Shown here: one piece after another, positions 22,421 to 31,196 of the stretch
Numbering within the stretch: the first letter of the stretch is position 1
How the letters are laid out: every line of letters starts with the position of its first letter
Origin: Spirochaetota bacterium
GTDB lineage: Bacteria; Spirochaetota; Spirochaetia; DTKZ01
NCBI GenBank assembly: GCA_026418195.1
Contig: JAOABU010000152.1
Location: 1 to 42,809, forward strand
Direction: 5' to 3'
DNA: 42,809 bases
Position numbers and translations under genes: made by a program
Notes under the pieces: generated by a model
What the model saw: the letters and a program-made list of their open reading frames with translations, nothing else
The model's database searches: none
What the model was told of the DNA's origin: nothing

Positions 22421-23676
22421 AACATTGGGTACTCCTGGTAGCGAATCGATATTTCCTAAGCCCTCGAAGGGGAAGTAGCCATGTACCTACTTTTCTTTCT
22501 GTGTTGGGGATTGCTACTGGTGTGATGACTCTATTTACCGTAATAGGCGTAATGAATGGATTCCAGCACTCTACGATCGAGGCAATTTTAGAGCTAAACT
22601 CGTACCATATACGGCTTTCTGGGTATCCAGAGGATCTTTCCATACTGGATCGTATTCGAGGAATCCCTAACATACGTTCAGTATTTCCTTTCTCTGATAT
22701 GGAAACCTTGATACAGGGATCTTTTTCAGACCCAATGGTTTGCACCTTGAGATTCTTACCGCAGGATATCCTTCAATTGGATCCATCACTCCAAAGGATT
22801 CTCACCATGATCGATGGAGAGTTCGATTTAACCGATCCTGATGGGATTTTGTTAGGGGTAGAATTGGCACGGTATCTGGGAGTACGAGTAGGGGATACGG
22901 TGAAACTTCTCTGGCATGCAGGGGACTTCAATACCCTTTCCCCACAGATGAAACCTTTTCTCGTGAAAGGAATATGGAAGAGCGAGTACTATGAGCACGA
23001 TGCGGGATGGGGATTCTTACCCTTTAAAAGGGCCTATGTTCCTAGCACCAATGGATCTCCTGTTTACACGGGAATCAAATTGGTAAACCGGTTTGGGGAT
23101 GAACCGGTTAGACGGGCCATCGAGTTGGTAGTGCCACCATCGATTAAGGTAACCTCTTGGAGGGAGTACAACCGAGCTATTTTCGGAGCCCTCCGGATGG
23201 AGAAAACGGTAATGATGATCCTGATCGGACTAATCTTTCTTGTGGTAGGAGGAAACATCTATCGATCTCAACAGAGACATATTTCCGAGAGGATCGAAGA
23301 AATCGGGCTACTCCGCGCGATGGGAGCTTCTCCGACATCGATTCAAAGTGTATTTATCCTAGAGGGAGCTTTCATAGGATTCCTAGGAGCAGGGATGGGG
23401 GGAGCTCTGGGACTCTTCCTGTCTGGAAGAATCAACGAGGTATTTCGGGTGACAGAGAAAGTGGTGAACACAGTGTTCCACTGGGCGAATCTATCTTTAC
23501 GGGTATCCTTATTTTCTCCAGCCAACTTTTACATCTCCGAGGTGCGAGCGATTATTCCTCTGTGGGAAGCCTTTCTGATAGTACTTTTTGCTATCGGTTC
23601 GACAACGATTGCGGCTTTCCTGGCCTCTTATAAAGTGGCTACCATCTATCCTGTGGAGGTACTTCGGTATGAGTGA
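22417..23676 (+). CDS. Lipoprotein-releasing ABC permease, LolC/LolE family (first)
   Basis: 419 aa. Starts at TTG 22417 overlapping the upstream TGA, with AAGGGGA before it; the resulting N-terminus MKHWVLLVANRYFLSP is typical of LolC/E. First helix about 25-47, a periplasmic domain about 48-265, then three helices (about 268-290, 315-340, 375-402). The cytoplasmic coupling segment RIEEIGLLRAMGASP is conserved in MacB/Lol permeases. Works with LolD and the second permease at the inner membrane to hand lipoproteins to the outer-membrane route. Assignment between LolC and LolE cannot be made. Confidence 0.9.
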   Translation: MKHWVLLVANRYFLSPRRGSSHVPTFLSVLGIATGVMTLFTVIGVMNGFQHSTIEAILELNSYHIRLSGYPEDLSILDRIRGIPNIRSVFPFSDMETLIQGSFSDPMVCTLRFLPQDILQLDPSLQRILTMIDGEFDLTDPDGILLGVELARYLGVRVGDTVKLLWHAGDFNTLSPQMKPFLVKGIWKSEYYEHDAGWGFLPFKRAYVPSTNGSPVYTGIKLVNRFGDEPVRRAIELVVPPSIKVTSWREYNRAIFGALRMEKTVMMILIGLIFLVVGGNIYRSQQRHISERIEEIGLLRAMGASPTSIQSVFILEGAFIGFLGAGMGGALGLFLSGRINEVFRVTEKVVNTVFHWANLSLRVSLFSPANFYISEVRAIIPLWEAFLIVLFAIGSTTIAAFLASYKVATIYPVEVLRYE

Positions 23677-24349
23677 ACCTCTGCTTCAGGTAGAAAAGGT
23701 GCGCAAAGTCTTTACTACGGGTAGCGAAAATCTGGAAGTCCTGAAGGAGATCAGCTTTTCTACGCCGTCAGGGAACGTGGTAGTCATTACGGGACAGAGT
23801 GGTTGTGGGAAAAGTACCCTTCTTCATCTGATAGGCGGACTTGATGCGGTGACAGAGGGGTTCATACGGGTGGGAGAGATGGTGGTGAGCGAGATGGGGG
23901 AGGGGGATCTGACTCTCTATCGAAGGAAGACTCTAGGCTTTATCTTTCAATTGCATCTACTCTTGAAAGAGTTTACAGCGTTAGAGAACGTAGCGATTCC
24001 TGCTCTGATTTGCGGTGTACCGAAAGCGGAAGCTTTTCACAGAGCATCCCATCTACTATCTCTGGTTGGACTTTCCGGAAGGTTGCGTCACTTCCCTCAG
24101 GAGCTTTCGGGGGGCGAGCGTCAACGAGTAGCAGTGGCACGGGCTCTAATGAACGACCCTCTATTGATCCTGGCGGATGAACCTACGGGAAACCTAGACG
24201 AAGGGAACGCTCGAATAGTCCAAGAACAACTCTTTTCCTTGGTGAGAGAGTACCGAAAGACCCTTATCCTAGTGACCCACGATCGAGAGCTAGCTAAGGA
24301 GGGTGACCAAAGGTTCCTTCTGCAGGAAGGAGTACTGCACCCCTTATGA
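23669..24349 (+). CDS. lolD: Lipoprotein-releasing ABC ATPase LolD
   Basis: 226 aa. ATG at 23669 overlaps the permease end by eight bases; a longer in-frame start lies inside that gene. Walker A GQSGCGKST at 42-50, signature LSGGERQRVAVARAL, Walker B LILADEPTGNLD, and switch His in LVTHD. Size and placement between two LolC/E permeases identify LolD. Stop overlaps the next permease as ATGA. Confidence 0.93.
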   Translation: MSEPLLQVEKVRKVFTTGSENLEVLKEISFSTPSGNVVVITGQSGCGKSTLLHLIGGLDAVTEGFIRVGEMVVSEMGEGDLTLYRRKTLGFIFQLHLLLKEFTALENVAIPALICGVPKAEAFHRASHLLSLVGLSGRLRHFPQELSGGERQRVAVARALMNDPLLILADEPTGNLDEGNARIVQEQLFSLVREYRKTLILVTHDRELAKEGDQRFLLQEGVLHPL

Positions 24350-25644
24350 ATATTTCCCTTTTCCTTGCCTTCCGATACCTCTCCCCTCTCAGGACTGGTT
24401 CCATACGTAGGGTGCGGGGAGCGATTCTTTCGATTGGGCTTTCCCTCGTTCCATTGATAGTAGTATTACAAGTATCCGATGGGATGATACAAGGGATAAC
24501 CGCTAGGATTCTTGAGGTAGGGACTTACCATCTTCAAGTTTTAAACCCCTCTAACACAAGTTCCCCCGCAGAAGTGTTCTTGATTTCAGAACTCCGTACT
24601 GTTCGAACAGTCCTTTCTGTTACTGAGGAAACTCAAGGGGTCGCTCTGGCATATACGAAGGGAGGGAATGCGGGTGTTACGATACGTGCGGTACCTCCCC
24701 GGTTGTGGGAACTAGACAAAGGATTTGCCCGGTTCATGAGATTGGTGGAGGGTACGTTCGACCTTTCGGACCCTCGATCTGCGGTTCTAGGTGCAGAACT
24801 AGCATCCAAATTGAAGGTTCATTTGGGAGATACAGTGAAAGTAGTCACCCCCTACAGTATGGAAGGGGATTCGGTTCTATCCAGAGTTTCAACCTTCACC
24901 GTTAAAGGGGTGGTTTCTTCCGGATACCAGGAATTAGATAAACTTTGGTTATTCATTTCTCAGGAGCGTAGCAGAATTCTATCCCCGCGGGCTTCTCGGA
25001 AGTTGATTGGGATAAAAGTAGAGAATCCCTTCAGGGGCCTTTTGCCCGTTGTCCAAGAGGTATACCGCATCCTTCCTCGATCCTACAGAGTATACACGTG
25101 GGAAGAATTAGAAAGTTCCCGCTATCTCTCCTTTCGAACTACCCAGTATCTTCTGATCTTCATTATGGCTCTTATCCTTGCTGTTGCCTCAGTCAACATA
25201 TCCTCAACCCTTATTTTATTGCAAATTGAAAAAAGGGACGAGCTGGCAATTTTAAGAAGCATGGGGTTATCCTCGAACCAGACCATTCGGCTGTTCTATT
25301 ACATTGGGACGTGGTTAGGAGTACTGGGTACTTTGGTAGGAGTGAGTATTGGGTTGGCAATGGCCGTGTATATCAACGAGATAATTGGAGGCATCGAATT
25401 TTTACTGAATAACGGTTGGGAGGTGATCCGGAGTATTTTGGGAGGGACTGGTATGGTTGAGGAGGGGAGAAAGATCCTGATTCTCAATCCCCAGTTTTAT
25501 TTAGAAAGAATTCCCATTGTAATAGATCCGGCCAAGGTGTTTGGAGCAGCTTTTTTTGCGGTGCTCCTGAGTGTGTTAGCATCCATATTACCTGCTAGAA
25601 CTGCGGGAAGATTGAAGCCTTTAGAAGTGTTGGTGAAGCATTAG
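24346..25644 (+). CDS. Lipoprotein-releasing ABC permease, LolC/LolE family (second)
   Basis: 432 aa with the same architecture as the first permease: N-terminal helix about 24-46 following LFLAFRYLSP, a large periplasmic domain, and three C-terminal helices. The coupling segment IEKRDELAILRSMGLSSNQ is clear. The two permeases form a heterodimer with LolD, unlike the single LolF seen in some bacteria. Last gene of the prfB-lol unit; a likely new promoter (25684-25712) follows for mcsA. Confidence 0.9.
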   Translation: MNISLFLAFRYLSPLRTGSIRRVRGAILSIGLSLVPLIVVLQVSDGMIQGITARILEVGTYHLQVLNPSNTSSPAEVFLISELRTVRTVLSVTEETQGVALAYTKGGNAGVTIRAVPPRLWELDKGFARFMRLVEGTFDLSDPRSAVLGAELASKLKVHLGDTVKVVTPYSMEGDSVLSRVSTFTVKGVVSSGYQELDKLWLFISQERSRILSPRASRKLIGIKVENPFRGLLPVVQEVYRILPRSYRVYTWEELESSRYLSFRTTQYLLIFIMALILAVASVNISSTLILLQIEKRDELAILRSMGLSSNQTIRLFYYIGTWLGVLGTLVGVSIGLAMAVYINEIIGGIEFLLNNGWEVIRSILGGTGMVEEGRKILILNPQFYLERIPIVIDPAKVFGAAFFAVLLSVLASILPARTAGRLKPLEVLVKH

Positions 25645-25683
25645 CGATGTTAGATTTGGATTCGGTTGGTTTTGCGCTTGAGG

Positions 25684-25712
25684 TTGTCATAAAAAGGGAA
25701 ATGCTGTATCTT
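25684..25712 (+). promoter_or_regulatory. Putative sigma70 promoter for mcsA-mcsB-clpC
   Basis: TTGTCA (25684-25689), 17 bases, TATCTT (25707-25712). The mcsA ATG is at 25724, eleven bases after the -10 box, leaving roughly five untranslated bases and no room for a Shine-Dalgarno site. I see no CtsR-type tandem heptamer repeat in this interval. Confidence 0.4.
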
Positions 25713-25723
25713 CTTCCTAGAAG

Positions 25724-26227
25724 ATGGTGTGTGATATTTGTAGAAAAGAAAAAGCAGTGATACGTATTCGGCAGATGATGGGTGACGAAACAAAGGAACT
25801 TCGCCTCTGTGAAACATGTGCCAGAGAGCAAGGAGTTCTTGGAGTAGGAAAAGACCTGCAAGAGGGAATTGGTTGGCTTTTACAGGGTCTTTTCGAAGTT
25901 GTCACTCCTAAAACTACCAGTGGAGTCGCTTGTCCCTCTTGCGGAAGCCGGTTCCGGGATATTCGGACCAAGCATCAGGTTGGATGCGCTGAATGTTACC
26001 GAGTGTTCACCAAAGAATTACGGAAACTCTTAGGTATCAAGCAGAAAGATTGGATTTACCCAGGCCGATCACCCAAACGAATTGAAACCTATAAAGTGAT
26101 CCTTGTGGATCGAGTGAACTTGAAAACCCAATTGGAAGCAGCTCTACAGGTAGAAGACTATGAAACTGCTGCAGCCCTCCGAGATCAATTAGCCAAGTTG
26201 GATAAGGAGACCGGAGCTACCCGATGA
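25724..26227 (+). CDS. mcsA: McsA, zinc-binding partner of McsB
   Basis: 167 aa. Paired CxxC motifs (CDIC and CETC near the N-terminus, CPSC and CAEC at about 68-90) give two zinc sites. A C-terminal UVR motif spans about 130-165 (LEAALQVEDYETAAALRDQL). The order matches McsA, which activates the McsB arginine kinase and links it to ClpC in Firmicutes. Here all zinc ligands are present although the adjacent McsB has lost its active site. TGA overlaps the mcsB ATG (26224-26227). Confidence 0.9.
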   Translation: MVCDICRKEKAVIRIRQMMGDETKELRLCETCAREQGVLGVGKDLQEGIGWLLQGLFEVVTPKTTSGVACPSCGSRFRDIRTKHQVGCAECYRVFTKELRKLLGIKQKDWIYPGRSPKRIETYKVILVDRVNLKTQLEAALQVEDYETAAALRDQLAKLDKETGATR

Positions 26228-27303
26228 AGGAGCTCACTTTTCCGCTTCCGCATTGGTTGAAAGAAGAGGGTCCAGAATCCGATATTGTACTGGCAACTCG
26301 ATCTACCCTAATTCGTAACGTATCCAGTATTCCTTTCATTCCGAGTATTTCCGATGAACAATTAACCGAAGTAGCTACAAAGATCGAGGAAGCTTTAGAA
26401 GCCTTGGATCTATTGGATCTCTTTGTAAAGTACGAAATAGAAAAGCTCCCTGAACTAGGGTTACGGTATTTCGAAGAAGAAGGTACGATACCTGAAGATG
26501 TTCCCCGAGAACAGAGATACTTATATATTCAGGAAGAAGGTAGGCTGTTCATGACGGTCAATGTAGGGGATCACTTGCGTATCGAAAGACGACGCGGGGG
26601 GTTACGCATAGAGGAAGGATTCCAGAAGATTAAATCCATCGATCTTCAGCTGGAAACTCAATTGGATTATGCTTTTTCATTAGAATGGGGCTACCTTACC
26701 ACTAGATTGGAAGATTCTGGGTCAGGTTTATCCTTTACATTTGTACTTCATCTCCCCGGCCTTTCGATGAAAAATGAATTGGAATCCATCCAGCAAATGA
26801 TGAGGGATGAAGGATATATGATTAGACCTTTATTCCTCAGTACATCGGCCGATAACGAAACTGTAGCATTAGGGGAACTGTTTCTGCTGGAGTCTCTCCG
26901 ATTTACGGGAAAGCCGGAACAGGAAATCTGTAAAAGGCTTGAAGATAAGGTGGGTTCTTTATTACATTATGAGAGGGAACTGAGGCAACAGTTGCTGCAA
27001 GAGAAGCGATGGGCATTAGAGGATCGGGTGTTTCGGGCGCTGGGTGTATTAGAACGTGCTCGAATGCTTCAGTTGGAGGAAGCATTGGCAATGTTATCGC
27101 TGGTACGATTCGGTGCGTGTAGCGGTATATTGCCTGCCTCCTTGAGAGGTATTGTAGCTTCTCTCATTATTGAGAGTTGCCCAGCCCATGTAGCGATGCG
27201 GTTGGAGGAGGCTCAGAAAATAGATGAAGAAATCGAAGCCCTTGAACGGGCTCGTTATATCAATAGAAGTTTGAATAGTTTAAAAGGGAGGGACCGTGTT
27301 TAA
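26224..27303 (+). CDS. McsB-like protein, predicted catalytically dead arginine kinase
   Basis: 359 aa, collinear with McsB (GPESDIVL...RN at 16-32; DYAF...GYLT at 148-159; [14 protein letters not shown]). Residues essential in guanidino kinases are altered. The SRIRLARN nucleotide motif reads TRSTLIRN (25-32); NEEDH reads NVGDH (113-117), losing both Glu; the reactive Cys of TSCPTNVGTG is Arg161 in [10 protein letters not shown]. The GEGSEA loop is STSADN, and the C-terminal RPNER phosphoarginine pocket reads RLEEA. It is still held between mcsA and clpC with overlapping junctions, so a non-catalytic adaptor or regulator role is likely. Homology is clear by position and fold motifs; the lack of activity is inference. 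Confidence 0.85.
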   Translation: MKELTFPLPHWLKEEGPESDIVLATRSTLIRNVSSIPFIPSISDEQLTEVATKIEEALEALDLLDLFVKYEIEKLPELGLRYFEEEGTIPEDVPREQRYLYIQEEGRLFMTVNVGDHLRIERRRGGLRIEEGFQKIKSIDLQLETQLDYAFSLEWGYLTTRLEDSGSGLSFTFVLHLPGLSMKNELESIQQMMRDEGYMIRPLFLSTSADNETVALGELFLLESLRFTGKPEQEICKRLEDKVGSLLHYERELRQQLLQEKRWALEDRVFRALGVLERARMLQLEEALAMLSLVRFGACSGILPASLRGIVASLIIESCPAHVAMRLEEAQKIDEEIEALERARYINRSLNSLKGRDRV

Positions 27304-29815
27304 AGGTTTGACTCAAAGGGCACAACGGATTTTAACCATTTTGGCCCAAGATGAGGCAAAACGCTTCCATTCTGAACAATTATTACCAGAGCACATTCTT
27401 CTCGCCATCCTTCGGGAAGGGTCGGGGTTAGGGTACAAAGTCTTACAGAAGGCCATGATCGATCCTCAAAAACTCCAAGCAGAGATAGAAAATGCCCTTC
27501 CCAAGAAGAAGGGAGGTTTTATTCTTGGGGACGTTCCACCTTCCCCTAGAGGGAAAAAGATTCTAGAAGATTCAGCAGAGGAAGCCAGGAACTTGGGGCA
27601 CGAGTACATAGGCACCGAACATTTATTATTGGCCTGCTGCCGGGAAGAGGGAAGCGTGATGGCCCGATTCCTCAGTAACAATAATGTGACTATAGAAATG
27701 CTTCGGGATATCGTGCAGGAGTTGACAGGAACTTCTTCTCAATCTACCTCGAAGAACCTTGCCTATGATGCAGGAGTGAAGAAGAAGGTCGTTCCACCCC
27801 AAGGGAAAAAAGCGACTCCCACGCTAGATGAGTTTTCGCGGGATCTTACTCAGCTAGCGGTAGAGAACAAACTAGATCCGGTGATTGGAAGAACACGGGA
27901 AATCCAACGGGTAATTCAGATTCTGGCTCGAAGAACGAAAAATAACCCTGTTCTTATCGGAGAACCGGGAGTTGGAAAAACCGCTATTGTGGAAGGATTA
28001 GCTCAACGAATCGTAGATGGGTCGGTTCCGGATGTCTTGATGGGGAAACGTGTTCTTACATTGGATTTGGCATCGGTAATTGCGGGGACCAAGTATAGAG
28101 GAGAGTTCGAGGAACGGTTAAAAAGGATCATGAAGGAAATCGTTGCGGCGGAGAATGTGATCCTCTTCATCGATGAGCTCCATACCATCATCGGAGCGGG
28201 AGGAGCCGAAGGAGCCATCGATGCATCCAACATGTTGAAGCCCGCCCTCTCCCGTGGAGAAATCCAATGTATTGGAGCTACCACCCTCAATGAGTACAAG
28301 AAATACATTGAAAAGGATGCAGCCCTAGAACGGAGATTCCAGACGGTATACGTGGAAGAACCTACGGTGGAAGAAACGATCGAGATCCTGAAAGGGATCA
28401 AGGAACGGTACGAGGAGCATCACAACGTCTCCTATACTACCGGGGCGCTGGAAGTAGCAGCTGTCCTTTCTCGAAGGTACATTACCGATCGATACCTGCC
28501 AGACAAAGCTATCGACTTGATTGATGAGGCAGGATCTAGGAAAAGAATTATGAACAATATCCGGCCTTCGGAAGTGGTAGAATTAGAGAAAGAAATCGAA
28601 CGACTCAATGCAGAAAAGATGGCCCTCGTAACTGCTCAGAACTACGAGAAGGCAGCAGCCATTCGGGATACCATCAAGCAACTTAGAGCTAGAGTGGAAG
28701 AACTGAAGAACGAATGGAAGGTAACCCTTAAATCCGATCAAAACGTGGTGGATGCATCGGATATTCAGCAGGTGATTTCCGATATTACGGGTATTCCCCT
28801 TGCTCGATTAGCTCTGGATGAGTCCGAACGACTTTTGCATATCGAGGAAGAACTCCACAAACGGGTCATAGGGCAGGATGAAGCGATTCGAACCATAGCT
28901 TCTGCCATTCGCAGGTCGAGGACAGGACTAAGTTCACCATCTCGACCAATGGGGTCCTTTATCTTTCTTGGTCCTACGGGTGTAGGGAAAAGCTTGCTGG
29001 CAAAAACCCTTGCTGAGTATCTATTTGGAAACGAGGATGCTCTTGTACGGATCGATATGTCGGATTACATGGAAAAGCACAATGTGTCACGACTTGTAGG
29101 AGCTCCTCCCGGATATATTGGATACGAAGAGGGAGGGATTCTCACCGAGAAGATCCGCCGGAGGCCCTACAGTGTCATCCTACTGGATGAGATCGAAAAA
29201 GCTCATCCTGATGTGTTCAATATCCTTCTTCAAGTACTGGAAGAAGGTCAACTACAGGACAATCTAGGGCATACGGTTTCCTTCAGAAACGCGGTACTCA
29301 TCATGACATCCAATGCAGGAGCTCGGGAAATCTCGAAAGATTCGTTCCTTGGGTTCCAACCCCAGCAGGGAGTCATGGACTATAAGGAGATTAAAGCCTC
29401 AGCCCTGAATGAGCTGAAGCGACTATTCAGGCCTGAGTTCTTGAACCGAGTGGATGAGATCGTAGTTTTCCACAGCTTAGATAAGAAACAGGTTGCTGCT
29501 ATCCTAGAGATTCTTCTGAAAGAAGTGGCTGACAGGTTGAAGGAACGAGATATCCGATTAGAAGTGACCCAGAAGGCAAAAGACTATCTGATTGAAAAAG
29601 GGTATGACGTAAAGTTTGGAGCAAGACCCTTACGAAGGGCCATACAGCAGGAAATCGAAGATCCTCTAGCCATGGAAATTTTGAAACGGCGGTTCGAAAG
29701 CGGAAGTACCGTGGTTGTGAGTGTCCGCAAAGGAAAGCTGGTGTTTCTCGAAGGCCCTAAAGAGAGGAAACCTGCTCTACCGGCTCCTAAAGAGGTGATA
29801 AGTCTTTCGAATTAA
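27296..29815 (+). CDS. clpC: ClpC, Hsp100 unfoldase of the Clp protease
   Basis: 839 aa. GTG start at 27296 overlaps mcsB by eight bases, with GGGAGG just before it. Clp-N repeats (1-145), AAA+ domain 1 with GEPGVGKT at 222-229 and ILFIDELHT, a middle domain with the UVR-like [10 protein letters not shown] motif (about 450), and AAA+ domain 2 with GPTGVGKS at 559-566 and [12 protein letters not shown]. The short middle domain distinguishes ClpC from ClpB. It unfolds substrates for ClpP in the cytoplasm. Adaptors are expected to be McsA, the McsB-like protein or the downstream zinc-ribbon protein. Confidence 0.95.
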   Translation: MFKGLTQRAQRILTILAQDEAKRFHSEQLLPEHILLAILREGSGLGYKVLQKAMIDPQKLQAEIENALPKKKGGFILGDVPPSPRGKKILEDSAEEARNLGHEYIGTEHLLLACCREEGSVMARFLSNNNVTIEMLRDIVQELTGTSSQSTSKNLAYDAGVKKKVVPPQGKKATPTLDEFSRDLTQLAVENKLDPVIGRTREIQRVIQILARRTKNNPVLIGEPGVGKTAIVEGLAQRIVDGSVPDVLMGKRVLTLDLASVIAGTKYRGEFEERLKRIMKEIVAAENVILFIDELHTIIGAGGAEGAIDASNMLKPALSRGEIQCIGATTLNEYKKYIEKDAALERRFQTVYVEEPTVEETIEILKGIKERYEEHHNVSYTTGALEVAAVLSRRYITDRYLPDKAIDLIDEAGSRKRIMNNIRPSEVVELEKEIERLNAEKMALVTAQNYEKAAAIRDTIKQLRARVEELKNEWKVTLKSDQNVVDASDIQQVISDITGIPLARLALDESERLLHIEEELHKRVIGQDEAIRTIASAIRRSRTGLSSPSRPMGSFIFLGPTGVGKSLLAKTLAEYLFGNEDALVRIDMSDYMEKHNVSRLVGAPPGYIGYEEGGILTEKIRRRPYSVILLDEIEKAHPDVFNILLQVLEEGQLQDNLGHTVSFRNAVLIMTSNAGAREISKDSFLGFQPQQGVMDYKEIKASALNELKRLFRPEFLNRVDEIVVFHSLDKKQVAAILEILLKEVADRLKERDIRLEVTQKAKDYLIEKGYDVKFGARPLRRAIQQEIEDPLAMEILKRRFESGSTVVVSVRKGKLVFLEGPKERKPALPAPKEVISLSN

Positions 29816-29825
29816 AGAACGATAG

Positions 29826-30116
29826 ATGGACATGATGCGTTGTCCTGTGTGCCAGTCCATTACGTGGGAAGACTTGCACGCATTGGATCCTAATGTTCCA
29901 ACCCATTTCCGTTGTATCCGATGTGGAAGAATCGCTTCCCTTGGTTGCTGTAAGGCCTGTGGCCAAAAGGATTGGATTCGTAGATCGGAACTATTTGAAA
30001 AAGCTTCCAAACGTCCTATTGTCCGGTATCAATGTGGAACCTGTGGAAGGATGATCGGAATGTATTTAGATTCTGAACTCAGTAAGTTTAAACGAACCTT
30101 CCTCCGGAAGCTTTGA
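29826..30116 (+). CDS. Small zinc-ribbon protein downstream of clpC
   Basis: 96 aa, not a family I can name. Four CxxC pairs, C6/C9, C30/C33, C42/C45 and C70/C73, suggest two zinc-ribbon sites. No signal peptide or membrane helix; the last 25 residues are basic and helical. It starts ten bases after clpC, so is probably co-transcribed, and may be a ClpC accessory or a nucleic-acid-binding protein. Its last 29 bases overlap the convergent Sua5-type gene. ATG codons at 29832 and 29835 are alternative starts. Confidence 0.7.
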   Translation: MDMMRCPVCQSITWEDLHALDPNVPTHFRCIRCGRIASLGCCKACGQKDWIRRSELFEKASKRPIVRYQCGTCGRMIGMYLDSELSKFKRTFLRKL

Positions 30117-31110
30117 TCAACCTATTTCGTAAGGCACGTCCGATCCCCATTGGGGGAGGGTAATAGGCTAGGATCGTGGAAATACCTTCCTGATCTGCTT
30201 TATGGAACTGATAGAACAACTCTCGGGCGTACTCGTTTTCATTTTCGAATATAACCATCTCGATTCCAATCGAGACAATTCTATCCAAGGTTTCTTCTGA
30301 ACCCTTTTGTTTTATATAAAGCACTCTAGTCGAAGAAGGTACTTGAATCAAGGGAGAAAGGATCTCTTCCAATGCAGAGAAAAGGTATACTGTGGCCTTC
30401 GGTTTGTAATGGATGTATTTCATTCCGGGTGAAGCAGGCCTTTCATGAGGCACTTGGGACAAATCCATAACCTCGAGTCCGGACTCTTTTCCTAGTTCAG
30501 CGAGGGTTTCAACCGTTATAGAACCTGGCCGAAGGATCTCTAATCGATCGTTTTCTATCCGTACAACCGTAGACTCGAGTCCTACATCACACCTCCGGCC
30601 TTTGACAATGGCTGCTACTCTCCCTGCCATCGCATGGTAAGCCATTTCAAAGGTTGTGGGACTAGGTTCACCTGACCGGTTGGCTGAGGGCGCAGCGATA
30701 GGAACTCCAGCAAAGGAGATCAACTTTCTTGCTTCTACCAGGGAAGGGATTCGAATCGCAACCGTAGGCAGCCCTGCTGTGACAATATCGGGTATGTCGG
30801 GGGCTTTGGGTAACACGAAGGTAATGGGGCCGGGCATACATCGTTCCATTAATTTTACTTGTTGATCAGTGACAGTACGGGTATACTTGAAAATCTCCTC
30901 CCTAGAGGATAGGTGCACAATAAGTGGGTTGTCTGTGGGACGGCCTTTAGCTTGAAAGATTTTTCGGCATGCCTTGGGGTCTAGTGCGTTCGCGCCCAAA
31001 CCGTACACCGTTTCCGTGGGAAACACTACAAGTTCTCCCGCACGAATAAGTTCCCCCGCTTTCTGAAGATCTGTGTCCGTACAATCAAAGACTAGGGTTG
31101 ATTGAGTCAT
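30088..31110 (-). CDS. L-threonylcarbamoyladenylate synthase, Sua5 type
   Basis: 340 aa from ATG at 31110. The YrdC domain (about 8-205) shows FPTETVYGLGANA, KGRPTDNPLIVHL, APSANRSGEPSPT, GLESTVV and RPGSIT, the motifs binding ATP, threonine and bicarbonate. A C-terminal Sua5 domain (about 220-340) starts after the SPGMKYIHYKPKA linker. It makes threonylcarbamoyl-AMP for the t6A modification of ANN-decoding tRNAs. A longer start at 31173 is possible but would place TTGACG-18-TATTGT (31123-31152) inside the gene; with 31110 the promoter lies directly upstream. Confidence 0.92.
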   Translation of the reverse strand: MTQSTLVFDCTDTDLQKAGELIRAGELVVFPTETVYGLGANALDPKACRKIFQAKGRPTDNPLIVHLSSREEIFKYTRTVTDQQVKLMERCMPGPITFVLPKAPDIPDIVTAGLPTVAIRIPSLVEARKLISFAGVPIAAPSANRSGEPSPTTFEMAYHAMAGRVAAIVKGRRCDVGLESTVVRIENDRLEILRPGSITVETLAELGKESGLEVMDLSQVPHERPASPGMKYIHYKPKATVYLFSALEEILSPLIQVPSSTRVLYIKQKGSEETLDRIVSIGIEMVIFENENEYARELFYQFHKADQEGISTILAYYPPPMGIGRALRNRLIKASGGRFV

Positions 31111-31122
31111 GGGTGTAGGGGA

Positions 31123-31152
31123 ACAATAGGGTAGTTTGGTTTTATTCGTCAA
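31123..31152 (-). promoter_or_regulatory. Putative promoter for the Sua5-type gene
   Basis: Minus strand TTGACG (31147-31152), 18 bases, TATTGT (31123-31128), ending 12 bases before the ATG at 31110. No Shine-Dalgarno site. Back to back with the divergent promoter at 31157-31185. Confidence 0.35.
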
Positions 31153-31156
31153 GGGG

Positions 31157-31185
31157 TTGGATAATTTCTTCATGGTTGGTATATT
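31157..31185 (+). promoter_or_regulatory. Putative promoter for the HD-GYP-like gene
   Basis: TTGGAT (31157-31162), 17 bases, TATATT (31180-31185). The ATG at 31197 follows after eleven bases, with no Shine-Dalgarno site. An in-frame TTG at 31176 would lie before the -10 box and so is rejected as start. Confidence 0.4.
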
Positions 31186-31196
31186 TTAAAAACGTA

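Noticed and set aside
23157-23633. 158-codon plus-strand frame inside the first Lol permease gene
   Set aside because: Same region encodes the conserved permease helices in another frame; the alternative translation is low-complexity and Arg/Ser-rich.
25645-25723. CtsR operator upstream of mcsA
   Set aside because: I looked for tandem heptamer repeats of the CtsR type and saw none, and no ctsR gene precedes mcsA.
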